Of a DNA stretch of 6,272 bases, positions 1 through 5,834 are shown piece after piece; the first letter of the stretch is position 1; the number at the start of each line of letters is the position of its first letter. A model generated the notes under the pieces. That model was not told the origin of the DNA. It saw only the letters and a list, made by a program, of their open reading frames with translations, and made no database searches. A program made the translations under genes and the position numbers. The stretch is from a bacterium. Its GTDB lineage: Bacteria; Desulfobacterota; Anaeroferrophillalia; Anaeroferrophillales; Tharpellaceae. The stretch covers positions 1 to 6,272 of the forward strand of contig JAOZKP010000170.1 of the NCBI GenBank assembly GCA_029935295.1. The letters run 5' to 3'.

Positions 1-2
1 GC

Positions 3-854
3 TATTATGATTACGTCTGGACGGTTCATTTCAGTGACGGTCGCATAACCTTTCTCAAGAAAAATGCCGCCGCTTACGTTCGGGCCGTGCGTTGGCAGAA
101 TAATGATGCCGCGGCCGCAAGACAATATACGATTATTCCGATTGGCATCGGTCAGGGTATAGTTGATCTCGGCAGTACATTTAATGCCGGGATAGGTTCG
201 TCTCAAACATTGATTTTAACCCCTTATAGCGGCTGGCATGTCGAAGGTGTCAGTTCTACGTTCGTTGAGGTGGGGACTCTGGCCCCAGACGAAGGGAATC
301 CCGGCACCTATAGTTATACCCTGGACCCGGTTTACGGCTCCGGAACCGTGACGGTTAATTTTATTTGGGACGGCTACCCTCTAGAACTTGAACTTGATGA
401 GGATGGTGACGGCATCGAAGACGACTGGGAGCTGGAGTATTTCAACGGTAGCCTGGTCGTGGCCAACAGCTGTAGTGATTATGACGGCGACGGATTTCGG
501 GATATTTTTGAATTCCAACATTCTATGGATGAAGTAACAGATTCTGATGACATCGATTTTGACCCATTGATACATAACTCTCCCTACCGAGCTCTGATTG
601 ACCCGCAATGTAACGATGGCTGTTACCATCTTATCAGTGATGCTCTAGTTGAGTTTAAGGATGAACCGCTGGTGCTTAAAATTATAGCTGGTGAATTCTT
701 GGAAGATTTGGAGTTTGCCCGGCATGGGGCAACCCTGGTGCTTAGGGGTGGTTATGATGATGCTTTTAACAGTCAAATCGGTGTTACTGAAATTAACGGA
801 GTCGTAACCATCAGCGGCGGCACTGTCATTCTGGAAAATATAGTAATCAAGTAG
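3..854 (+). CDS. C-terminal part of a modular secreted protein: DUF1566 end, repeat domain, calcium-binding loops
   Basis: The frame is open from the window edge to a TAG at 852-854 (283 codons). The 5' end lies outside the window, and a GTG at 87 is internal rather than a start. The first ~30 codons (YVWTVHFSDGR...YVRAVRW) match the end of a DUF1566/Lcl_C domain, usual in secreted or lectin-like bacterial proteins. Codons from about 150 to 360 resemble a divergent InlB/FIVAR-type beta-strand repeat (SQTLILTPYSGWHVEGV). Two EF-hand or thrombospondin type 3-like calcium loops follow: DEDGDGIEDDWE near 396-431 and DYDGDGFRD near 477-503. The tail (LVLRGGYDDAF..INGVVTISGGTVILENI) is a C-terminal module I associate with deltaproteobacterial surface proteins; it ends naturally here. 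The signal peptide would be in the missing N-terminus. The exact role is unknown; a surface or adhesive function is inferred. Confidence 0.8.
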   Translation, partial: YYDYVWTVHFSDGRITFLKKNAAAYVRAVRWQNNDAAAARQYTIIPIGIGQGIVDLGSTFNAGIGSSQTLILTPYSGWHVEGVSSTFVEVGTLAPDEGNPGTYSYTLDPVYGSGTVTVNFIWDGYPLELELDEDGDGIEDDWELEYFNGSLVVANSCSDYDGDGFRDIFEFQHSMDEVTDSDDIDFDPLIHNSPYRALIDPQCNDGCYHLISDALVEFKDEPLVLKIIAGEFLEDLEFARHGATLVLRGGYDDAFNSQIGVTEINGVVTISGGTVILENIVIK

Positions 855-1005
855 GCATGATCAAAGGCGCAAATATATGACTTTACCGGATAATTTTGCC
901 CGAACTGGCGCAGATTAGAATGATGTTATTGTTCTGGGTAGAAAATATTTGATGGCGTCGTAAAAAGTGAATCGAAGTTAGTATCAGTTAGGCAGCGGTG
1001 GGGCG

Positions 1006-3054
1006 GTGCGGGGATTTTTTGTCAAAAAAGATTACAGATTGAAAGTGACCCGTTTTTTTCGTTACTATCGGGCGCCGGATTCGGAAAAGTCGGTATCGGT
1101 TGGCGATCTCTATGTTGATGTCAGTGGCGAAATAAAGTTTGTCGAAGAGGCGCTACAGCAGGAACATAAGTCGGGTGCGGATAAAGACGACATCTTTGCT
1201 GACGTGGCTGCCGGCCCTCATTTTGTCGGGGTAGTCAAAGAAGAGAAGTTGCTGGCCTGGCCTCACTGCCCACCCCGTTTAGGGCGGGTCTCGGCCAATC
1301 TTGTCGGCGTCGGACTCCACCAGCATACAGAGGCAGCCCCTTTAGCGCTGCAGTGCCGGCACCTGCGGGCGAAAAAACCGGGTCGGCGCCATTTTCGGTT
1401 TGCCATTCTTAACGCTTTTGGTGTTAATCTGGGGGACTGTCTGGTCGGTATGAGTGCTGCCCGGGTGATGGTGCGGGAGCTTGAGAAGCATTTTGAGACA
1501 ATATTGATAGATATGTTCGTCGGACTTCAGGCGAACCCCGTCAATGCTGATATCCTGGGTCACGAGAACTGGGTTGGAAAAGTTCATTTTGCAAGTCCTA
1601 CCTTAAAAGAGATGGCGCTTTATGACGGCTATTTTGATTTTTCAAAATTGCTTGATCAGCCGCGTTTTGCGGAGATGCCTCTGGTCGACTGGTATCTGTG
1701 GTGGATGGGGCTCGATCCGGATGATGTGGCGGCGGCGGATAAACGGAATCAGCTTGCAATCAGTCGGCCGGCCTGGGAGTCGGTAAACCGGATTCTTGGT
1801 CAGAGACCAGCGTTCCGGCGGATTTTGTTTAATTCTGTAGCTTCTGTTCCCCTGCGCAGCTGGCCGCCGGACCTGGCTCTTAAGGTGCTCAATGACCTGC
1901 TTGAAAAAGATCAGCAGAGCCAGTTTGTCCTGAGTTCGCCGCTGCCGCTGAAACATCCCCGGGTTTACGATGTCTCACAGTTTTTGCGGGCGGGAGCTGA
2001 GAACTTCATCGCCCTGACAGCCCAGATGGATGCGATTATCTCGGTTGATACTTTTTCGATTCATCTGGCTGATGCTTTTTCCATTCCGTTACTTGGCTTC
2101 TATGCCAGTGTTCCTCCGGATGTTTATCCTTATTATCCATTGCACCAGGGGGAGTTGATTCCGGGAGGGGAGAAGCTGTCCGCCTATAAGAAAAGCAAGG
2201 TTAGTGATAATGAGTGGGGCCAGCTCAAGGATGAGTACGAGAAAGCTTGGGGAGAGTTGGAGAGCGATATTTTGGTAGATAAGCTGCAGGTTATGTTGGG
2301 AAAAGGGGTTGGATCACAATCTCAGATCCACTCATTTTATGCAGAGCCCCATGCGGCAGCACAATTTATAACCGGAATTAAGGGACGGCGGCTACGTTTT
2401 GAAAATGTAAGTCCGTCCGCGACTCTGACTTATGACAAACTGGCTCATCTGGCGGGAGCTCTAGTGAAAACCGGTAGCTGTGTGGTTTTAGTTGCGCCGG
2501 GATGTACGGAGCCGGCTCTGGTCCTGGCTCGGCAATTGGGAAGTGACGGGCAGTTGCTTGGTTTTGAGCCGCGGCCCCTGCGGCGCCAGTTGATAGCTGT
2601 GGATCTTGGGGAAAAAGTGCCTCAGGTTCCGGTGCAGTGGTTCTCCGGTCTCCCGCTGGTAGGTAAAGAGTATGAATTGCCCCGGGAAGATCCATATACG
2701 GAAACCTGCCCTCTGCATTGGGGCAACTCTCTAGTTAAAACCAGGCTTGAAACTTTGAGTCTGGATGATCTAAAATTACGGACCCTCTCTTTACTCGTTA
2801 TCCTTGCCCCGGCCCCTTTTTGGCAGGTTCTGGATTCGATTCCAGAGACCCTGCGGTGGAATCGTCCGGTGGTTGTCTTGGCGCCGTTGAATGATATTGT
2901 CGAAGTTAAAAGAGTCGCCGCTAGAATGCATGGACAGGGTTATCAAAGCTGGATTGACTATCTGGAAGGAAGAAAAGATGGAGCTATGTTGCTGCTTTTA
3001 GTACATGCGTCAGTGCAACTTCATATTCAGGGAATGAAAAAGGTGGATGTTTGA
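1006..3054 (+). CDS. GT9 glycosyltransferase (heptosyltransferase-like) fused to a degenerate FkbM-type methyltransferase domain
   Basis: This 682-residue frame has three parts. Residues 1-128 are unassigned. Residues ~131-430 read as a GT-B glycosyltransferase of family 9: the start NAFGVNLGDCLVG carries the GD pair (G143-D144) whose Asp is the catalytic base in WaaC-type enzymes, and the nucleotide-sugar half has AQMDAIISVDTFSIHLADAF, matching the family 'adl.vs.DtG..HlAaa' block but with Phe350 for the usual Gly. Residues ~470-668 align by eye with FkbM methyltransferases: LARQLGSDGQLLGFEPRP (507-524), LETLSLDDLKLRTLSLLVI (581-599), then RPVVVL and GYQSW. The SAM-binding DVGAniG is replaced by LVAPGCT, so methyl transfer is doubtful. 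The likely role is sugar addition to LPS, another glycan or a glycoprotein, using a nucleotide-activated sugar. The start is uncertain: GTG 1006 is the first candidate after an in-frame TAG at 979, there is no ATG before residue 149, and no clear Shine-Dalgarno sequence. Confidence 0.75.
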   Translation: MRGFFVKKDYRLKVTRFFRYYRAPDSEKSVSVGDLYVDVSGEIKFVEEALQQEHKSGADKDDIFADVAAGPHFVGVVKEEKLLAWPHCPPRLGRVSANLVGVGLHQHTEAAPLALQCRHLRAKKPGRRHFRFAILNAFGVNLGDCLVGMSAARVMVRELEKHFETILIDMFVGLQANPVNADILGHENWVGKVHFASPTLKEMALYDGYFDFSKLLDQPRFAEMPLVDWYLWWMGLDPDDVAAADKRNQLAISRPAWESVNRILGQRPAFRRILFNSVASVPLRSWPPDLALKVLNDLLEKDQQSQFVLSSPLPLKHPRVYDVSQFLRAGAENFIALTAQMDAIISVDTFSIHLADAFSIPLLGFYASVPPDVYPYYPLHQGELIPGGEKLSAYKKSKVSDNEWGQLKDEYEKAWGELESDILVDKLQVMLGKGVGSQSQIHSFYAEPHAAAQFITGIKGRRLRFENVSPSATLTYDKLAHLAGALVKTGSCVVLVAPGCTEPALVLARQLGSDGQLLGFEPRPLRRQLIAVDLGEKVPQVPVQWFSGLPLVGKEYELPREDPYTETCPLHWGNSLVKTRLETLSLDDLKLRTLSLLVILAPAPFWQVLDSIPETLRWNRPVVVLAPLNDIVEVKRVAARMHGQGYQSWIDYLEGRKDGAMLLLLVHASVQLHIQGMKKVDV

Positions 3055-3111
3055 CTGAAGCATATACCTTATGAATTGCAAAGTTACAATCGTTGAGCAG
3101 TTATGTGAAGA

Positions 3112-3897
3112 TTAAGTCTTAGCTCCGGCTTGGATGTAGCGTCTACCGCACATTTTTAAGCGGAGAGGTTGCAATACATCGAAGGGGTCGATAACATAGA
3201 AAGCAGTTGCCTGATTAGTGTAAGCTACTTGGTAATTATTGTTTAAGGCATGAAAAATATAGCGATCATCTCCTCCGTTAGGTCCGGGTAATTTCCTAGT
3301 CCAGTAGTGAATGACGGGTTCGCAAGTGAGTTTGTCAATCATCAAGGTGTTCGGATCGCTGAAACCGCCAAAGCGTTCCTTGAAAATCCCCCGGCCCGGG
3401 CCCACCGATTCCCACTGATCAATGCATATAGGCTGCAAGCTTTCGGGATGAACAAACCAGCGCAAAGAGTAAGCCCAGTCTTTGCCGGCAATGGCTGATT
3501 TTAATGAACTTAAATGATTTGGAGCCCACCAGTTATCATCATCGAGGTAGGCGACATGTCGGGCATTTGCTAGATAGGTTAATACGCAGCGGAGAACACC
3601 GCCACAGCATGAAGAGTGTAATCCCTGATGGAGGACGGAAGTTGAATATCCCGGATAGAACAAGGAGACGGTAACATTGCTGGGTCTTTTCTGACAGATT
3701 TCTTCAATGAATTGCGGATCTCTTTCCGGCTTGTCGATGCCGATCAATATCTGTATTCGGCCGGCATCTTTCTGCTGAAAGATGGAGAGCAGCGCTTTTG
3801 CAATGCTTGGACGTAGTGTTGTTGGGATTACGACTGCAACTGCAAAAGTTTTTTGCAGGTCTTCAGTTACATCCTTATAGTTTTTGAAAAAAGACAT
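3112..3897 (-). CDS. Family 2 glycosyltransferase (GT-A fold)
   Basis: The 261-residue protein starts at ATG 3897, with an AAGGA-type ribosome-binding site 11 nt upstream (near 3909-3913), and ends with TAA at 3112-3114. The N-terminus has the GT2 opening strand (FAVAVVIPTTLRPSIAKALLSI, residues 18-39), followed by ILIGIDKPERD. The metal- and nucleotide-sugar-binding DxD equivalent is YLDDDNWW (residues 118-124, DDD at 119-121). GGDDR at 208-212 occupies the place of the acceptor-side acidic motif. No membrane segment is evident, so a cytoplasmic or membrane-associated enzyme is expected. In this family the reaction is inverting transfer of a sugar from a nucleotide donor; the donor and acceptor cannot be read from sequence. 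The gene is convergent with the GT9 fusion gene, so it shares no transcript with it but plausibly belongs to the same glycan locus. It may once have followed another gene whose tail overlaps its start. Confidence 0.82.
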   Translation of the reverse strand: MSFFKNYKDVTEDLQKTFAVAVVIPTTLRPSIAKALLSIFQQKDAGRIQILIGIDKPERDPQFIEEICQKRPSNVTVSLFYPGYSTSVLHQGLHSSCCGGVLRCVLTYLANARHVAYLDDDNWWAPNHLSSLKSAIAGKDWAYSLRWFVHPESLQPICIDQWESVGPGRGIFKERFGGFSDPNTLMIDKLTCEPVIHYWTRKLPGPNGGDDRYIFHALNNNYQVAYTNQATAFYVIDPFDVLQPLRLKMCGRRYIQAGAKT

Positions 3898-4066
3898 TGT
3901 GGAATGTTTCCTTGTTTCTTAAAAGTTCCGGGACTTTTTTGACGAATACATCAATATCAGGGGTAAATCCTGATTCAGATCTAAATTTTAGTTTTGTAAA
4001 GTAGCAAATAATACCATTTTTTATTTTCTTGGACAATGAGAAAACAGCATTTAATGTTAGTTTTTG
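3875..4066 (-). pseudogene. Possible truncated 3' remnant of a gene upstream of the GT2 gene
   Basis: One minus-strand frame is open for 63 codons, from just after an in-frame TGA (4069-4067) to a TAA at 3877-3875, and it overlaps the first 23 bp of the family 2 glycosyltransferase gene. Its translation ends in protein-like text (SESGFTPDIDVFVKKVPELL, then RNKETFHN). A short overlap with the next start is typical of coupled genes in an operon. The frame has no ATG and stops abruptly 31 bp short of the IS end, as expected if the 5' part was lost. No family is recognised. A second frame in the same AT-rich stretch is also open, so chance is a real alternative. Confidence 0.25.
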
Positions 4067-4073
4067 TCAATTT

Positions 4074-4091
4074 CACGGTAGCCTGACCGTG
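4074..4091. other. Short perfect palindrome (6-bp stem, 6-nt loop) beside the IS end
   Basis: CACGGT (4074-4079) and ACCGTG (4086-4091) are perfectly complementary around an AGCCTG loop. The palindrome ends 8 bp before the IS boundary. No T-run follows it on either strand, so it is not a typical intrinsic terminator. It could be a small hairpin in the former target region or a chance palindrome. Confidence 0.35.
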
Positions 4092-4099
4092 GCGGCGGA

Positions 4100-4105
4100 T
4101 GTCAA
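4100..4105 (-). promoter_or_regulatory. Outward-facing TTGACA (-35 consensus) at the IS tip
   Basis: The last six bases of the element on the minus strand are exactly TTGACA, pointing out of the IS toward the family 2 glycosyltransferase gene 200 bp away. Outward -35 boxes in the right end are known in IS3-family members such as IS911, where they form a strong promoter in the excised circle. At 17 nt spacing the flank offers GCTACC, a poor -10, so an active hybrid promoter at this site is not supported. Confidence 0.35.
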
Positions 4106-4119
4106 GGTAGTTGTCACCT
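4100..4119 (+). repeat. Terminal inverted repeat, orfB-distal end (IRR)
   Basis: Read into the element from the left, the sequence is TGTCAAGGTAGTTGTCACCT. It matches the opposite end at 18 of 20 positions, including 14 uninterrupted bases (GGTAGTTGTCACCT). It ends 9 bp before the orfB stop codon. The outermost six bases read TTGACA in the outward direction. Confidence 0.85.
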
Positions 4120-4128
4120 AAACTTAAA

Positions 4129-5223
4129 TTATATTGCTTCCTTAAATTGATGATGTTGACCGGCTGAATTTTCACTTTCAGGATTAAGCCGGACAATTTC
4201 AATCTGGTTCCAGTTTCGGGTACGCCGAGACCATCGCACTGGGTTTATCAGACGGGCTTTTTCATAAACATCATGCCTTTTACGGAGGATGTTTTCATCT
4301 CGTCCATAGTGACGGTCGTCAGGAGCCGTAAAACTGATTGAACTATGCAGGTGTTCGGTATTGTACCAACAAACAAAGTCATCTGTCCAACTTTGTGCCT
4401 GTTCCAGTGATTGAAATGCTTTGGCTGGATAGTTTGGGCGGTACTTCATCGTCCGAAATAGAGACTCTGAATAAGGGTTGTCATCACTGACTTTAGGCCG
4501 GGAAAATGAGGGTACGACCCCAAGTTGTTGTAGAGTTGCCAGCATAGTTGAGCCTTTCATCGGGCCTCCGTTATCTGAATGAAGAACCAACCCCTCTGGT
4601 CGCACTCCATGGACAAAACAGGTTCTGGTAAAAAGCTCTGCGCTAAGTTCCATAGATTCTTCATCAAAGACTTGAGCTGCCATGATTTTGCGGCTCCAAA
4701 CATCGATAAACATGTACAAGTAGTAAAATGAGCCTTTTACTGGGGATCGTAAATACGTGATATCCCAGCTCCAAACCTGACAAGGACCAGTGGCCACCTT
4801 CTCTTCAGGGCGGTAGCGTTTTGTTGAAGGTTTTGAGTCTAAGCGATGATTAACCATCTTTTGCTCTTTTAAAATTCTATAAAAAGTTGATTCTGAGGCA
4901 AGATAAATGCCGTTATCTGCCAGTTTAGGTACAATCTGATTCGGTGACATATCACGATATTCAGGACAATTAGCGACATTGACAACTGCTTGCCTTTCTT
5001 GGCTGCCGAGTTTGTTTGGTGGTTCTGAAAGTGGGCCTTTGCGCTGATCATGCCCACCGTTGTTCTTACGCCACCGAATAATGGTTCGGCTACTGAGCCC
5101 AATGATTTCTGCGGCAGCTTTTAGCCGGGCTCCACTGGCGACAGCGACATCAATCAGTTCGATGATCTTTTTCCGTTCGTTGCAACTGTACTGTCGTCCT
5201 CGTCCCCCCAGATCTCCTGGACT
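4129..5223 (-). CDS. IS3-family transposase OrfB (DDE integrase), read by -1 frameshift from OrfA
   Basis: This is the catalytic half of the transposase. The frame continues without a stop from the A9 slippery run to a TAA at 4131-4129 (364 codons); its first ATG (4950) falls well inside the conserved region, so translation most likely enters by frameshift from orfA. In order, it shows an HTH_21-like N-terminal part (KKIIELIDVAVASG.. then LSSRTIIRW), the block SPNQIVPKLADNGIYLASES leading into TFYRILKEQ, and the rve integrase core. The triad is Asp in WSWDITY (codon 4764-4762), Asp in LHSDNG (4575-4573) and Glu in NPYSESLFRTMK (4467-4465). The last two are separated by 35 residues, the DD(35)E spacing of IS3 and retroviral integrases. 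The C-terminus keeps WYNTEHLHSSI and the RWSRRTRNW motif. OrfB alone lacks the end-recognition domain, so activity requires the OrfAB fusion. It cuts and joins the IS ends. Confidence 0.9.
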   Translation of the reverse strand, partial: SPGDLGGRGRQYSCNERKKIIELIDVAVASGARLKAAAEIIGLSSRTIIRWRKNNGGHDQRKGPLSEPPNKLGSQERQAVVNVANCPEYRDMSPNQIVPKLADNGIYLASESTFYRILKEQKMVNHRLDSKPSTKRYRPEEKVATGPCQVWSWDITYLRSPVKGSFYYLYMFIDVWSRKIMAAQVFDEESMELSAELFTRTCFVHGVRPEGLVLHSDNGGPMKGSTMLATLQQLGVVPSFSRPKVSDDNPYSESLFRTMKYRPNYPAKAFQSLEQAQSWTDDFVCWYNTEHLHSSISFTAPDDRHYGRDENILRKRHDVYEKARLINPVRWSRRTRNWNQIEIVRLNPESENSAGQHHQFKEAI

Positions 5224-5711
5224 TTTTTTTTCAAGACAAGCAGTGCAGCGGTTTCAGCAAGAGCTTTATCTTTTCGCTTGAGCTCTTTTTCCAATTCTCG
5301 GATACGCTTTATGCGCTTTGTTTCTGTAGAGTTTGTTTTGGGCTTTTTTTCAGTTTTCCCAAGGCCACCAAGCATTTGCAATCGCCACTGCTCAAGGTGG
5401 GTCTCGTGAATACCCTTATTTCTCAGAAAAGCACCGAGTTGTTCGTCTGATAACGAAGCAGCTTCATTGACTATTTTAAGTTTTTCTTCAGGTTTCAGGT
5501 TTGAGGGGCGTTTAGCAGTCATATTGTTAATTGAATTCTCGTAAAGGTTGTTTGAAAAGCCAATACTCGCTTTATTACCAGAATGACTAAGCCATCTGGA
5601 AAGGGTAGATCTTGGAACCTCTATGTCCTTCGATAGTTCAGATATCGATAAAGCGCCAGGGCCTGTAAGTTTTTGCACCATCTTGCGTCTAAACATTATA
5701 GGATATGTCAT
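5154..5711 (-). CDS. IS3-family transposase OrfA (helix-turn-helix DNA-binding protein)
   Basis: The 185-residue protein starts at ATG 5711, five bases after AAGAGG, and ends with TGA at 5156-5154. Residues ~19-41 (ALSISELSKDIEVPRSTLSRW) form an HTH, and a second helical region follows at 72-112. Residues ~131-165 are strongly charged and leucine-rich (IKRIRELEKELKRKDKAL), a coiled coil or zipper-like segment as in IS911 OrfA, where it mediates multimerisation. LLVLKKKVQEIWG marks the slippery region; residues after 163 are used only when no frameshift occurs. The protein overlaps orfB by 70 bp. It binds the terminal repeats and regulates transposition. At 185 residues it is longer than the ~100-residue OrfA of IS911, because of the additional N-terminal HTH. 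Confidence 0.88.
   Translation of the reverse strand: MTYPIMFRRKMVQKLTGPGALSISELSKDIEVPRSTLSRWLSHSGNKASIGFSNNLYENSINNMTAKRPSNLKPEEKLKIVNEAASLSDEQLGAFLRNKGIHETHLEQWRLQMLGGLGKTEKKPKTNSTETKRIKRIRELEKELKRKDKALAETAALLVLKKKVQEIWGDEDDSTVATNGKRSSN
5223..5231 (-). promoter_or_regulatory. A9 slippery run for programmed -1 frameshift between orfA and orfB
   Basis: On the coding strand the orfA frame reads TTG AAA AAA AAA GTC (nine A's), which contains A AAA AAA G, a classic IS3-family slippery heptamer. A one-base backward slip continues as AGT CCA GGA GAT and runs without a stop into orfB. The product is 163 OrfA residues plus 364 OrfB residues, 527 in total. The sequence just downstream (AGGAGATCTGGGGGG) contains AGGAG, which could act as a Shine-Dalgarno-like stimulator or serve internal initiation. 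Confidence 0.8.
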
Positions 5712-5716
5712 GTCAA

Positions 5717-5722
5717 CCTCTT
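5717..5722 (-). promoter_or_regulatory. Ribosome binding site of orfA
   Basis: On the minus strand AAGAGG lies five bases before the ATG at 5711. This supports that start over the next in-frame ATG (codon 6). The TTGACA at 5716-5711 overlaps the start codon and is not a promoter: the TATAAT-like bases downstream are only 10 nt away. Confidence 0.6.
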
Positions 5723-5756
5723 ACGCCCCCCAAAGTGAAAAAAATTGGCAGCTTTT

Positions 5757-5785
5757 TTTGAGTCGCCGCTTCGCGGCGACTCAAA
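5757..5785. other. Perfect 13-bp stem-loop in the IS leader, between IRL and orfA
   Basis: TTTGAGTCGCCGC (5757-5769) and GCGGCGACTCAAA (5773-5785) are perfectly complementary around a 3-nt loop. CAGC (5749-5752) and GCTG (5788-5791) can extend the stem past a small internal loop. It lies 46 bp upstream of the orfA start and 15 bp inside the terminal repeat. No T-run follows it directly on the minus strand, so it does not look like a standard terminator. It could fold only in read-through transcripts entering from outside and limit transposase expression, as known for other IS leaders; that role is inferred. Confidence 0.6.
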
Positions 5786-5799
5786 CTGCTGTTCACTTC

Positions 5800-5819
5800 A
5801 GGTGACAACTACCCTAACA
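5800..5819 (-). repeat. Terminal inverted repeat, orfA-proximal end (IRL)
   Basis: Read into the element on the minus strand, the sequence is TGTTAGGGTAGTTGTCACCT. It differs from the other end only at positions 4 and 6. It lies 89 bp upstream of the orfA start, with the leader hairpin in between. It ends 15 bp from the stop codon of the next gene to the right. Confidence 0.85.
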
Positions 5820-5834
5820 CAGGGGGGTGTCGAA

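Larger units (their letters stand above)
4100..5819 (-). mobile_element. IS3-family insertion sequence, 1,720 bp, apparently complete
   Basis: The element is bounded by inverted repeats beginning with TG at both ends, as in the IS3 family: TGTCAAGGTAGTTGTCACCT at the orfB end and TGTTAGGGTAGTTGTCACCT at the orfA end, matching at 18 of 20 positions. Inside, on the minus strand, are orfA (helix-turn-helix and coiled coil) and orfB (rve/DDE integrase), arranged for a -1 frameshift fusion of 527 residues. Both frames and the catalytic triad look intact, so the element could be active. I cannot assign a subgroup or ISfinder name with confidence. The flanks (GGA on the left, CAG on the right) do not form the usual 3-5 bp target duplication. 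Confidence 0.88.

Noticed and set aside
381..629. Minus-strand frame of 82 codons
   Set aside because: It is antisense to the calcium-loop region of the first gene and has no motif or start signal.
2378..2718. Two minus-strand frames of 105 and 76 codons within the GT9 gene
   Set aside because: They are proline- and arginine-rich antisense translations of the FkbM-like region; the sense frame carries recognisable motifs.
3055..3111. Bidirectional terminator between the convergent glycosyltransferase genes
   Set aside because: No GC-rich stem followed by a T-run can be found in the 57-bp gap on either strand.
3307..3498. Plus-strand frame of 63 codons
   Set aside because: It lies opposite the GT2 gene, whose sense frame has the DDD motif.
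3981..4202. A 73-codon minus-strand frame crossing the left IS end
   Set aside because: It starts inside orfB and passes the terminal repeat. Its translation is low-complexity and rich in Lys, Leu and Tyr from AT-rich DNA, with no ribosome site. It is a shadow frame.
4869..5102. A 77-codon minus-strand frame beginning MGSVAEPLFGG
   Set aside because: It lies inside orfB in another frame; the orfB frame through the same bases gives a conserved transposase sequence (HTH plus SPNQIVPKLADNG).
5060..5281. Plus-strand frame of 73 codons opposite orfA and orfB
   Set aside because: It is antisense to conserved transposase sequence, with no motif and no ribosome site.
5711..5733. TTGACA followed by TATAAT near the orfA start as a promoter
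   Set aside because: The boxes are 10 nt apart rather than about 17 and overlap the start codon and first codons of orfA.
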